Assembly (NCBI GenBank): GCA_003223135.1 | Contig: QHXX01000021.1 | Span: 1-63,673 of the forward strand | Length of the DNA: 63,673 bases | Origin: Acidobacteriota bacterium | GTDB lineage: Bacteria > Acidobacteriota > Polarisedimenticolia > Gp22-AA2 | Direction of reading: 5' to 3' | Shown: piece after piece, positions 1-7,434 of the stretch | How the letters are laid out: the number at the start of each line of letters is the position of its first letter | How positions within the stretch are numbered: position 1 is the stretch's first letter | Notes under the pieces: generated by a model | Database searches by the model: none | What the model was told of the DNA's origin: nothing | The model's input: the letters and a program-made list of their open reading frames with translations, nothing else | Position numbers and translations under genes: made by a program

Positions 1-475
1 TGTACTCCTGCATCACCGCGTTCACGAGTTCTACCGCCTCGTCCGGGCCGGGGCAGGCGCTGCGGATCTCGATGAGGCTGGTGTTCTCGATCGGCCGCGC
101 CGTGTAGCTGGCCAGCATGGCGTCGAGAGCCACCGACAGGTTCCTGTCGGCCAGCACGGTCTCCACGGTGGCTGAGACGGGGATGCGCCCGAGACGCTGC
201 GCCGCCTTCAAGGCGACCGGCCTGCTGGTGATGATCTGCGCCTGGGTGGCGAGATCGTCTCCCGGGCTCCAGGTGAAGGCTTCGAGAAAGAGACCCGTGA
301 TGCTGTCGGTGCGGCTCCATTTCACGCGGGCGGTCGCCTCGTACACCGGTCCGATCCGCGGCGTCAGGAGCAGGGTCAGACCCCCCAGCGCCAGGCAGCA
401 GCCGGCCACGATCTTCCAGCGACGGCGCAGGATGCGCAGGTAATCCTGGAGGTTGAGGTCGTACTGGGCGCTCAT
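1..475 (-). CDS. Wzz-family chain-length/capsule co-polymerase, partial (3' end beyond window)
   Basis: The reading frame opens at the ATG at 475 and runs without a stop to the window edge (158 codons seen). The N-terminus has the Wzz layout: a short cytoplasmic stretch with the basic run RILRRRWK, then a transmembrane segment (about residues 18-33), then a periplasmic region beginning VYEATARVKW. Wzz-type proteins set the length of exported polysaccharide chains, and some carry a C-terminal tyrosine kinase; that part is not visible here. The start lies 1 nt after the stop of the Wza-like gene, so the two are translationally linked. The export role rests on this N-terminus and on the neighbour. 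Confidence in the family is good; the subfamily cannot be assigned. Confidence 0.82.
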   Translation of the reverse strand, partial: MSAQYDLNLQDYLRILRRRWKIVAGCCLALGGLTLLLTPRIGPVYEATARVKWSRTDSITGLFLEAFTWSPGDDLATQAQIITSRPVALKAAQRLGRIPVSATVETVLADRNLSVALDAMLASYTARPIENTSLIEIRSACPGPDEAVELVNAVMQEY

Positions 476-476
476 C

Positions 477-1925
477 TCAATTCTTCCTGAAGTTGTCGAT
501 GATGTAGATCGACTCGATGATGCCGAGGGCCGGCGCGATGATCGACATGACCTCCTGCAGAGTCGCGATGGCGCGCCGGGGCACGAAGACGATGTCGCCG
601 GGCGAAAGCGGAACATCGGCCTTCAGGTCGCCCTCCTTGAACATCTCCTTGAAGTTGGCGACGGTCATGTCGGCCTGCCCGTCCGGGCGCCTCTTGAGGA
701 CGACCACGCCCTTCATGTAACCCTTCTGCGTGAAGCCCCCGGCGCGGGAGATCGCCTCCACCAGGCCCATCTTGTCGAGGATGTTGACGACCCCCGGCTG
801 GGCGACCTCGCCCAGGACGAAGACTTTCCGATTTCCCATGGAGAGCGACGGAATGAATATGAGATCGCCGTTCCTCAACCACGGGTCGTCGCTCTCCTCG
901 CCCTGGAACACCGCACGGAACAGATTCAGCTCGCGCCGCGGCCCGCCCTGGCGGATGAGCTGGATGCGCATGACGTCGGCCTCCTGCGACGGGCCACCGT
1001 GCGCCGACAGGAAACCCACGAGGCGCGTCGGCCCTTCCAGGGCCCAGTTCCCCGGGCCGCTCTCGGCGCGCGCGGTCGTCTTCACCTCGCCCATCAGGCT
1101 GACGCGGTGTCCGGCGTACTTGCTGATCAGGAGCTCGACGTAGGTCTCCTTGTAGATGGTGTGGAAACGGGCCTCGAGGTCCTTCTTGAGCTCGACGACG
1201 GTGCGGCCCGCGACCGGCAGCGATCCGATCCCCATGACCGGAAGGAACGCCTCGCCGTCGCTCTGTACCGTCAGCTTGAGCTCGTCGATCTTCTGGCCGT
1301 TCCATATCCTCAAGCTGAGCACGTCGCCCGGACCGAAGCGGTAATCGGCCGTGGGCGCGATCGCCTCTTCCTGTGCGGTGACCGCGGCCGTCCCTTCCTG
1401 CGCGGCGACCACCCCCAGGGCGCACAGGAACGCCGTGACCAGGAGGACAAGGGCGCGCAGTGCCTTTCGGGCCCGGCGCGCGAGGGCGCGGCGTCCGGCA
1501 CCAGCCGGCGGATCGAAAGCCGGTTCGTCGGCGGACAAACGCCGGCCGTCGCGCACCACGGCGATCACCCGCCCGAGCAGGTCTTCCCGCAGGACGCCAG
1601 CGTCGGGCGCCATCTCGTTGTCCCCCTGGAGCCGGTACACGCGGCGGCCCGATTGCATCTCGACGTCCACCAGGCGGTGCACCAGGAGTAGATCGGGGGC
1701 GCCGCGCGCCAGGACCATCTGTCCGAGGCGAGGCAGCCCCAGGAACGGCGCGATCACGGCGACGTCCCCCTCCCGGAGGGCCGGGAGCATGCTGCGGCCG
1801 CGCACCGGGACGAGCAGTCCGTGGCCGTCGGACAGGAGAGCGTCGAGGACCGGGAGGGCTTCACGCTCCACGGCGGCGGTCGAGAGGTCCTCGGCCGTGA
1901 CCGGCCGCGGCCGCGTCGCGTTCAT
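477..1925 (-). CDS. S24/S26 peptidase-like domain fused to Wza-type polysaccharide export protein (SLBB)
   Basis: 482 residues in two parts. Residues 35-125 form an S24/S26 signal-peptidase-like fold: GRSMLP (Ser45), EGDVAVI, LLLVHRLV (His83), RLQGDN and LLGRVIAVVRDG. The Ser/His pair resembles the SipW/Sec11 branch rather than the Ser/Lys bacterial type. A hydrophobic segment follows (about 158-174). The rest is a polysaccharide biosynthesis/export domain starting YRFGPGDVLSLRIW near residue 195, with SLBB-like repeats (KVFVLGEVAQPGVVNI, then LSPGDIVFVPRR). Wza-type proteins form the outer-membrane channel for exopolysaccharide. The start overlaps the previous gene by 4 nt (ATGA). The fusion is unusual, since the S24-like protein is normally separate. 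Whether the peptidase part is active is unknown. Confidence 0.85.
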   Translation of the reverse strand: MNATRPRPVTAEDLSTAAVEREALPVLDALLSDGHGLLVPVRGRSMLPALREGDVAVIAPFLGLPRLGQMVLARGAPDLLLVHRLVDVEMQSGRRVYRLQGDNEMAPDAGVLREDLLGRVIAVVRDGRRLSADEPAFDPPAGAGRRALARRARKALRALVLLVTAFLCALGVVAAQEGTAAVTAQEEAIAPTADYRFGPGDVLSLRIWNGQKIDELKLTVQSDGEAFLPVMGIGSLPVAGRTVVELKKDLEARFHTIYKETYVELLISKYAGHRVSLMGEVKTTARAESGPGNWALEGPTRLVGFLSAHGGPSQEADVMRIQLIRQGGPRRELNLFRAVFQGEESDDPWLRNGDLIFIPSLSMGNRKVFVLGEVAQPGVVNILDKMGLVEAISRAGGFTQKGYMKGVVVLKRRPDGQADMTVANFKEMFKEGDLKADVPLSPGDIVFVPRRAIATLQEVMSIIAPALGIIESIYIIDNFRKN

Positions 1926-4273
1926 ACCGCCACCCGCGCCGCGGGCATCGCTCCGCTCACGCGCTGCCTGATGTGCAGAAACGGGGCGCGCGCCAGGTCG
2001 ATGACGCGCCTTTCTCCCTGCTCCTCTTCCGCCGACGATGCGGTGATCTCGACCCGGGGCCTGAAGTGATTGTCCTCGTTCAGCGACACGACGCGGGCGA
2101 GATCGCCGCTGCTGAGCTCGACCAGGCAGCCTATCGGGAAGATCGGAATCGCCTTGAGGAGGGCGCGGAACAAGGTAGGGCTGAAGCGCCGCCCATGCTG
2201 TTCCATGACCAGGGACGTCACATCGTGCAGATCGATCGGCCGCGGCTCCCCAGGGCCGTGCCGGTGGAGCTCGACCAGGCAGGCCAGAGCCACGACCTGG
2301 GCGCGCTGATCGGCGCGGGTCCGATCCTCGGCCGACGGCATGTCGAACCGGACGAGATGGTGCACCGAGCGCACCGCGTCCACCAGGCCCGCAGCCTCGG
2401 GGCCGAGCGTCTTGAGAACCGGTCCCGGATCGAGGCGGTTCCCCTCAGGATCGAGCGTCTCTTCGGAGGGAGCGGCCGGCAGCTCGGCGTCGGGGTCGAT
2501 TCCGGCCTTCACCATCCCCGCGTCGTGCACGAGGGCGAGAAGGATCAGCCGGTGATCGTCCTCGCCTCCCAGCGCCGCCCCGACCCGTGACGCAATGAGG
2601 GCGACATTCACCGAGTGACTCGCCAGGCGAAAGCCGCTCGAGGGCGCCAGGAGTCCCCCCAGAGGCGCCTCGGAGGCGGCGCGAGAGGCGATCAACTTGG
2701 CCAGGGCGGAGAGACCCTTGCCGTCCGCGGAACGTGCCGAGCGGCCGTCTTTCAGGATGTCGACCAGCGCCTTCGCCTCGACGAGCGCCGGCTCGGAGGG
2801 CGCCTCCGGTCCTTTCCGAACTTGCGACCCGCGCTTCGCACTCGCGCCGTCCCTCGCGCCTCCGGTCGCTTCTCCCGTGTCGTTGGGGGCGCTCTCGGGG
2901 GCTGTCGAGCTCAGCCCCGCATGAACCACGATCTCGCGCAGCGTGCGCATCGGACGCTGCGCCCCGGAGAGGGTCACGACATCGTCCACGCATGCCAGGC
3001 CCTGCACTGCCTTGCGCCATCCCTCCTCGCGCAGGCGAGGCAGCGACAGGACTCCCTCCTCCGGATCGATGAACTCCTGCACGCCGGTCAGCCCGGCCGC
3101 TCCCGTGCGGGCGCATTCGGCGCACCCCGCGCCACGCACCACCGCCAGTCCGCCCTTCCGCTCGATCTCCTCTACGTCCCGGCGATGGAAACCGAGACGC
3201 CGCGCCTGCGCGGCGGGCAACGAGGTCCATCCAAGGCAGCCGCGGCACGGCGTGCGCACGATCGTCTGCCCAAGGACCGCCACGGGTACGGCGGGCGCGG
3301 ATCCCGCTGCGATCTCGCGCTCGACGCTCTTCGCCAGGGCCTCAGGGTCGGCGGCGGGTGCGCCGGCCAGCACCAGGCAGCCGCTCGAGGCCAGGCGGGC
3401 CGCCAGGAGCAGGTCGGTGGTTCCCTCGAGGTGCTCGACCAGGATGAAGTCGGGGGCCGCCGCCATGAGACTCTCCGGGAACGGCCAGTCGCTCAGCGCG
3501 TCGGCGAGCCAGGGAAGGTCGGGGCGCGCCGCGCGGACGCGTGGGCCGATGCGGCCTCCGGCGCAGTGCCGCGCTGACAGAGTCAGAGCGAGGAGATCCA
3601 GGGTCGTCGAGCGTCCCGTCGCCGGGCCACCCGAAACCAGAAGGATGCCGGCGCGGCGCTCCAGGTTCTCCAAGATCAGCTCCATGACGGCCGGCGACAG
3701 ACCGATATCGGCCAGCGTGGCGGGCGGAGGTGCCTCGACGACACCGATGATGCGCACCCGGTACTCGTGCGGCCGCGCCGCCGGGCGCACACTCAGGAGA
3801 ACCCGCCGCGCCCTCCCGCCCGCGGTCTTCACCACACCCCGCGGGGCGTGCTGGAAGACCGCGGCCAGAAACCCCAGGGCATCCTTGGGCGCCACCGGAA
3901 ACGGCTGCTCCTCGTCGGCCGGGGTCAGGAGGGTCGCCTTCAGCCCGTTACGGCCGGGCTGCAGGCTCAACTCGGTGTGCTCTCCCGCCAGGAGGCGCGA
4001 TAAGGCCGGCGCCAGGAGGTCCGGCCGGGTGACGACGCGCGGCCAAGCGCCGGCGTCGGAGGACGGTTGCAGCTCCGCGCCGCGCACCTCTTCGTCGCTC
4101 ACCGGGATCGCAACCACGCCGACCTGCGCGCCCCAGTACCGGGGCGGGATGCGTAGGCTCTCGATGCCGCGCGGCGTCGCCACGAAGGCGACCTCCTGGC
4201 GGTCGGCCAGGAGGACCGGGAGCGGAAGAGGACCCTTAGCGGCTCCTCGGTCCGGTGCTCCGTCGGCGGTCAT
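1922..4273 (-). CDS. Degenerate GspE/PilB-like ATPase fused to an HD(-GYP)-like domain
   Basis: 783 residues from the ATG at 4273, chosen because AAGGAGG lies 6 nt upstream; the longer ATG at 4306 has no ribosome site and overlaps the response regulator further. The first half resembles type II/IV secretion ATPases: a tetra-cysteine site (Cys343, Cys346, Cys384, Cys387) and a P-loop-like GGPATGRS (215-222). The invariant Walker A Lys is Arg221, and the Walker B/Asp-box region reads ILVEHLEG, so ATP hydrolysis is doubtful. The second half (about 495-760) resembles HD-GYP proteins: His553, HD at 583-584, and a C-terminal stretch FPIGCLVELSSGDLARVV typical of that family, but no GYP motif. A signalling or scaffold role in surface assembly is inference. 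It overlaps the next gene by 4 nt. Confidence 0.75.
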   Translation of the reverse strand: MTADGAPDRGAAKGPLPLPVLLADRQEVAFVATPRGIESLRIPPRYWGAQVGVVAIPVSDEEVRGAELQPSSDAGAWPRVVTRPDLLAPALSRLLAGEHTELSLQPGRNGLKATLLTPADEEQPFPVAPKDALGFLAAVFQHAPRGVVKTAGGRARRVLLSVRPAARPHEYRVRIIGVVEAPPPATLADIGLSPAVMELILENLERRAGILLVSGGPATGRSTTLDLLALTLSARHCAGGRIGPRVRAARPDLPWLADALSDWPFPESLMAAAPDFILVEHLEGTTDLLLAARLASSGCLVLAGAPAADPEALAKSVEREIAAGSAPAVPVAVLGQTIVRTPCRGCLGWTSLPAAQARRLGFHRRDVEEIERKGGLAVVRGAGCAECARTGAAGLTGVQEFIDPEEGVLSLPRLREEGWRKAVQGLACVDDVVTLSGAQRPMRTLREIVVHAGLSSTAPESAPNDTGEATGGARDGASAKRGSQVRKGPEAPSEPALVEAKALVDILKDGRSARSADGKGLSALAKLIASRAASEAPLGGLLAPSSGFRLASHSVNVALIASRVGAALGGEDDHRLILLALVHDAGMVKAGIDPDAELPAAPSEETLDPEGNRLDPGPVLKTLGPEAAGLVDAVRSVHHLVRFDMPSAEDRTRADQRAQVVALACLVELHRHGPGEPRPIDLHDVTSLVMEQHGRRFSPTLFRALLKAIPIFPIGCLVELSSGDLARVVSLNEDNHFRPRVEITASSAEEEQGERRVIDLARAPFLHIRQRVSGAMPAARVAV

Positions 4274-4673
4274 CGCTGGCCTCCTTGGAAGTGTGATCGT
4301 CGCCATCCGGATCGAGGGTCACGATCTTGGCGAGGAGGGTGCGTTCGAGGTAGCGGAAGTCGAGCGGCTTCTGGATGAAGTCGTAGGCGCCAAGATCCAG
4401 GGCCTGCAGGGCCTGGTCGTGGTCAGCGTGGCCGCTGATCATGATGACCGCCGCCTGGGGCGCCTCCTTGCGCAGGCGCTTGAGCGTCTCGATGCCGTTC
4501 ATTCCGGGCATCGCGATGTCCAGCAATATGACCTGGGGCCGAACGATTCCGGCCATCTGCAGCGCCTCCCGGCCATCCTCGGCTCCCTGCACGGCGTAGC
4601 CGTGGTCGGACAGGAATTCAATCAACACTTCACGGATCGCCACCTCATCGTCCACCACCAGGATCTGGGTCAT
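4236..4673 (-). CDS. Single-domain response regulator (CheY-like receiver)
   Basis: 145 residues. A complete receiver domain: acidic pair Asp8-Asp9, phosphoacceptor Asp52 in LLDIAMPGMNG, Ser in VIMISGH and Lys in FIQKPLD. After about residue 118 comes a short charged tail without an output domain. It should relay phosphorylation from an unlinked histidine kinase. It overlaps the HPr-kinase-like gene by 4 nt upstream (ATGA) and the ATPase-HD gene by 38 nt downstream, so it is co-translated with both. The natural inference is that it signals through the adjacent degenerate ATPase-HD protein, but nothing in the sequence proves this. Confidence 0.9.
   Translation of the reverse strand: MTQILVVDDEVAIREVLIEFLSDHGYAVQGAEDGREALQMAGIVRPQVILLDIAMPGMNGIETLKRLRKEAPQAAVIMISGHADHDQALQALDLGAYDFIQKPLDFRYLERTLLAKIVTLDPDGDDHTSKEASDDRRRSTGPRSR
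4280..4286 (-). promoter_or_regulatory. Ribosome binding site deciding the ATPase-HD start
   Basis: On the minus strand this reads AAGGAGG, 6 nt before the ATG at 4273. It is one of the best Shine-Dalgarno matches in the window and lies inside the end of the response-regulator gene, so it places the start at 4273 rather than 4306. Confidence 0.8.
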
Positions 4674-5635
4674 TCGTCGCCTCGTGTGCGTGCGGGTTTC
4701 TCACCCTCGGCCCGGCCCCGGGCATTCAGATCGTTCTCGTCCACGGACGACAGGACGCAGTCGACTGCGGTGCGATCGGGAAGGAACTGCAGGCGCCTGA
4801 CCGGCACGCTCTCGGCCAGTCGCGCCAGGAAACGCACGGCGAATTCCAGCCCCTGCTGGTCCCACATCGCCGGAAAGGCGCGCACCATCATCTGGGCCAC
4901 CGCGGTGGATGGCTTGAGCTCCTGCACGCGATTACGCGGCGCCTGATCGAGGACGAAGACGGCGTCGAGACGGGCCGAGGCCGGTGTCTCCCACCCGGCC
5001 TCGCCGTGCCACGGCGTGCCGTAGATGCGATACCCGTCACCCTCTGCGCGGATGACGATCCGGTCGTCGGAGAGGATGGTCACGCCACCGCGTTCCTTCC
5101 ACAGACGCGCCGTGGTGCTCTTGCCGGCGCCCGAGGTCCCCAGGAACAGGAGACCTCGCCCGCCCAGCACCAGGCCGCAGGCATGCACCAGGACGCCCCG
5201 GCCGCGCGACAGGCGCGCCAGGAACACCACCTCGTCGAAGGGGTAGACGAAGGGATGCAGCTCTCCCGCGGCAAGGATCGGTCCGCCGACCAGCGTCTCG
5301 CCTACGCCCCGCGCGTACTCGCGGTCGAATTCGACCGACAGGTACGGATCCTTGCCGAACAGGGGCGAGCGGAAAGTCAGGAGACGGTTGTCACCGACCT
5401 CCTCGAGACGCCAGACGGAGCCGGTGTCGAACAGCATCTTGCCCGACGTCCTCCGGGCCTGGCGTCCGGACGCGGGGCCGAGGGTGACCGTGGCGCAGTC
5501 CTCGACCGTCGCCTCCGTCAGGAACGGCATGTGCGCTGGCTCGGCGACGAGGCGCAACCCCGGATCGGCGGCGCGCACCTCGAGCCCGATGCGGGCGACT
5601 TCCAGGACGAGCGGGCGGCCGCGGTCAGCTGGCAT
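4670..5635 (-). CDS. HPr kinase-related protein (HprK-like P-loop)
   Basis: 321 residues from the ATG at 5635. The open frame extends to an ATG at 5797, but that would overlap nearly all of the upstream peptide gene in another frame. The ATG at 5635 overlaps that gene by only 11 nt, like the coupling elsewhere in this operon. The C-terminal half resembles the HPr kinase/phosphorylase core: HACGLVL (His151), Walker A GTSGAGKST (166-174), LSDDRIVI and TPWHGE. The N-terminal half matches nothing I know. HprK-related proteins of this kind recur beside PqqD-like and radical SAM proteins (the HPr-rel-A type arrangement). Their substrate is not known to me, and no HPr gene is present here. Confidence 0.85.
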   Translation of the reverse strand: MPADRGRPLVLEVARIGLEVRAADPGLRLVAEPAHMPFLTEATVEDCATVTLGPASGRQARRTSGKMLFDTGSVWRLEEVGDNRLLTFRSPLFGKDPYLSVEFDREYARGVGETLVGGPILAAGELHPFVYPFDEVVFLARLSRGRGVLVHACGLVLGGRGLLFLGTSGAGKSTTARLWKERGGVTILSDDRIVIRAEGDGYRIYGTPWHGEAGWETPASARLDAVFVLDQAPRNRVQELKPSTAVAQMMVRAFPAMWDQQGLEFAVRFLARLAESVPVRRLQFLPDRTAVDCVLSSVDENDLNARGRAEGEKPARTRGDE

Positions 5636-5822
5636 TGTGCCAACACACCGGTGGACCGCCGGCGCACTTCTGTATCGGCCCGGCGGGGCCGGGGGTGGAG
5701 TTGTTCTTGCACGAGGCGAGGACCGCCTCATCGGGCACCAGGCGCACGCGCCTGAGGCACGGTGATTCGTAGATCCTCCGAGTCTCGGATCGTTCATGGC
5801 GTTTGTTCTTGCTCATCCTCAT
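5625..5822 (-). CDS. Small Cys-containing peptide, candidate RiPP precursor
   Basis: 65 residues from the ATG at 5822, whose ATGA overlaps the stop of the radical SAM gene; a second ATG at 5816 would give 63. The basic N-terminal part ends in YESPCLRRVRLVPDEAVLAS, a plausible leader. It is followed by a core of about 30 residues rich in Gly, Pro, Asn and Ser with three Cys (ASCKN, QKCAG, VCWH). It has no signal peptide or membrane segment. Its position directly after the radical SAM/SPASM and PqqD-like genes, and 11 nt into the HPr-kinase-like gene, fits a ribosomally made peptide modified by the neighbours. From memory, small proteins with an EAVLxxC-type junction occur in similar gene sets. 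The modification and final product are unknown. Confidence 0.7.
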   Translation of the reverse strand: MRMSKNKRHERSETRRIYESPCLRRVRLVPDEAVLASCKNNSTPGPAGPIQKCAGGPPVCWHNAS

Positions 5823-7117
5823 TTCCCCCGTGGATCCCCGGCCAGCGCCAGGGGGCGTTCGATTTGTAGCAGTTGACTGGTTGGGTTCGTGCTCGCGCCC
5901 GACTTGGTGCATCCGGAGGCGGCGCAGCCGCCTGCGCCACAGGGCGAGGCGGACGTCCGGGATGAAGCGCTTCCGGGCAGGACGGCGCCTTCGGGTGTCC
6001 ACCCGGCCCTGACCTTGTCGGCGTGCGCGCGGTAGCGCGTGGCCGTCCCGTGATTCCCGAGAGATTCTTCGAAGAGGGCAGCGCGGCGGTGCGTGATCTC
6101 ACAGTAATAGGGAATCCACCCGTCGGGGCTACCGGTTTCGAGCACGGCCGTGGCCGGGCACCGGTCGCACATCCCCCTGAGCTCGCAGGAGGCGCAGACG
6201 TTCGTTGTGCCCGCCAAACGCTTCCGGATGTCCCCGACGATTCCGTACCAGCCCTCGCGGAAGCTGCCGCGCCTGAGGTCATAGCCGTTGAGCGGCAGAG
6301 CCTCACATGACAGCAGGACCCCCTGCGGGTTGACGTGAAAGCTGTTCACGCCGGCCCCGCACGACATGAGAAGACTGGTTGGACGGGTGGGCTTGACGAA
6401 CTGTCTGTAATACTTGAGCCAGTCGTCGAGGCGCCGGGGATCGGTGGCGTCGTACTCGACGACCCGCTCCGGAGTCGAGCGGACCGACGTCGGCTCCATG
6501 GAGCCGTCCAGACGGCCATGGACGATGCCGTCATAGCGGAAGCGCAGACCAAGTGACTCGCTGAACGCCGCCATTTTTTCGATTTCGCCGGCGAGCGGCT
6601 CCATGGCGACGGCTTTCAGACTGAGGGGCAGCTTGCGTTCCAACATAAGGTCGATGGCACGCCGCACCCGTGTGAAACGCCCAGGGAAGCCTGTGGTTTC
6701 GAGGTAGGTTTCGTCCGACAGTCCGTAAAGGGTGAACTCGATGCCGAACGGCGGGTATTCCGCCAGCAGATCGGCGATCGACTCGTCGAAGAGAGTGCCG
6801 TTGCTGAAAACCGTCAGGAGGAAGCCCTGCCGCTTCGCGTGCAGGTAAATCTCAGAAAAATCGCTCCGGCAGAGGACCTCGCCGCCGGTGAGAAGCATCC
6901 ACACGCAGCCCTCGTCCGCCACCTCGCTCAGAATCCGCTTGATCTCGTCGGTGGACATCTCGCCGCGCCCGGAGTAGTCGGGGATGTAGCAATGAACGCA
7001 GCGCAGGTTGCACTTGAAGGTGATCTCGATCGATCCCGAGAGCGGCAAGCGGGCCGCGGCGCCCTCGCGCACCAGGAGGGAGCCGAAGTCGCCGTACGAC
7101 ATCTCTTGGAGCGTCAT
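5819..7117 (-). CDS. Radical SAM/SPASM peptide-maturase-like protein
   Basis: 432 residues from the ATG at 7117, which overlaps the PqqD-like stop by 4 nt and has GGAG upstream. The radical SAM site is CNLRCVHC (Cys36, Cys40, Cys43), followed by LLTGGEVLCR and VFSNGTL. The SPASM domain has Cys253, Cys271, Cys308, Cys311, Cys317, Cys320 and Cys339 for auxiliary iron-sulfur clusters. SPASM enzymes with a PqqD partner usually modify peptides, so the 65-residue peptide encoded next is the likely substrate. The C-terminus is odd: beyond about residue 355 there is an extra tail with TPEGAVL (374-380) and CGAGGCAASGC (393-403), resembling the junction and core of the precursor. The reaction type cannot be told from sequence. 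Confidence 0.92.
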   Translation of the reverse strand: MTLQEMSYGDFGSLLVREGAAARLPLSGSIEITFKCNLRCVHCYIPDYSGRGEMSTDEIKRILSEVADEGCVWMLLTGGEVLCRSDFSEIYLHAKRQGFLLTVFSNGTLFDESIADLLAEYPPFGIEFTLYGLSDETYLETTGFPGRFTRVRRAIDLMLERKLPLSLKAVAMEPLAGEIEKMAAFSESLGLRFRYDGIVHGRLDGSMEPTSVRSTPERVVEYDATDPRRLDDWLKYYRQFVKPTRPTSLLMSCGAGVNSFHVNPQGVLLSCEALPLNGYDLRRGSFREGWYGIVGDIRKRLAGTTNVCASCELRGMCDRCPATAVLETGSPDGWIPYYCEITHRRAALFEESLGNHGTATRYRAHADKVRAGWTPEGAVLPGSASSRTSASPCGAGGCAASGCTKSGASTNPTSQLLQIERPLALAGDPRGK

Positions 7118-7434
7118 CGTTTCTCCGCGGCGCGCGACGGTCTCGCCAGCTGCGCCTCGCACAGCGCCCTCAAGAACTCGACGACGTCCCTCTGCGCGCG
7201 CTCTTCGTCCACGTCGAACTCCCGGGTCAGCTGGCGCGCGATGGCGCGCCCGTCGCGCGATCCGTCGAGCTGGCGGAAGATCGCGCTGCCGATCTCGTTG
7301 GCGGTGAAGATGAAGTCCATCTGCGCGGCGCCGCTGCGCACCGGCACGAGCAGATACTCGCCCGCGACCCGCCGCGCTACGACGTCGGGGGAGGGGAGCA
7401 GGGGCTCTGTCAACATGTCTACGTCGTCGATCAC
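7114..7434 (-). CDS. PqqD-like peptide chaperone
   Basis: 106 residues from a GTG at 7434. This start is supported by AAGGAG 6 nt upstream and a GTGA overlap with the stop of the nucleotidyltransferase-like gene; larger open frames here are artefacts. The sequence shows the PqqD pattern: an early YLLVPVRSGAAQMDFIFTA strand region, then NEIGSAIFRQLDGSRDGRAI, then FDVDEERAQRDVVEFLRAL. PqqD-type proteins bind the leader of a precursor peptide and present it to a radical SAM enzyme, which is encoded next with a 4-nt overlap. It probably binds the N-terminal half of the 65-residue peptide. Confidence 0.85.
   Translation of the reverse strand: MIDDVDMLTEPLLPSPDVVARRVAGEYLLVPVRSGAAQMDFIFTANEIGSAIFRQLDGSRDGRAIARQLTREFDVDEERAQRDVVEFLRALCEAQLARPSRAAEKR

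Noticed and set aside
453..1691. A 412-codon plus-strand open frame
   Set aside because: Shadow of the S24-Wza gene; His/Asp/Arg/Leu-rich translation without domains.
4274..4306. Longer start for the ATPase-HD gene
   Set aside because: No Shine-Dalgarno before 4306, whereas AAGGAGG precedes 4273; the longer form would overlap the response regulator by 71 nt.
5636..5797. Longer start for the HprK-like gene
   Set aside because: It would cover almost the whole peptide gene in another frame, and the 54 extra residues are Pro/Arg-rich without family resemblance.
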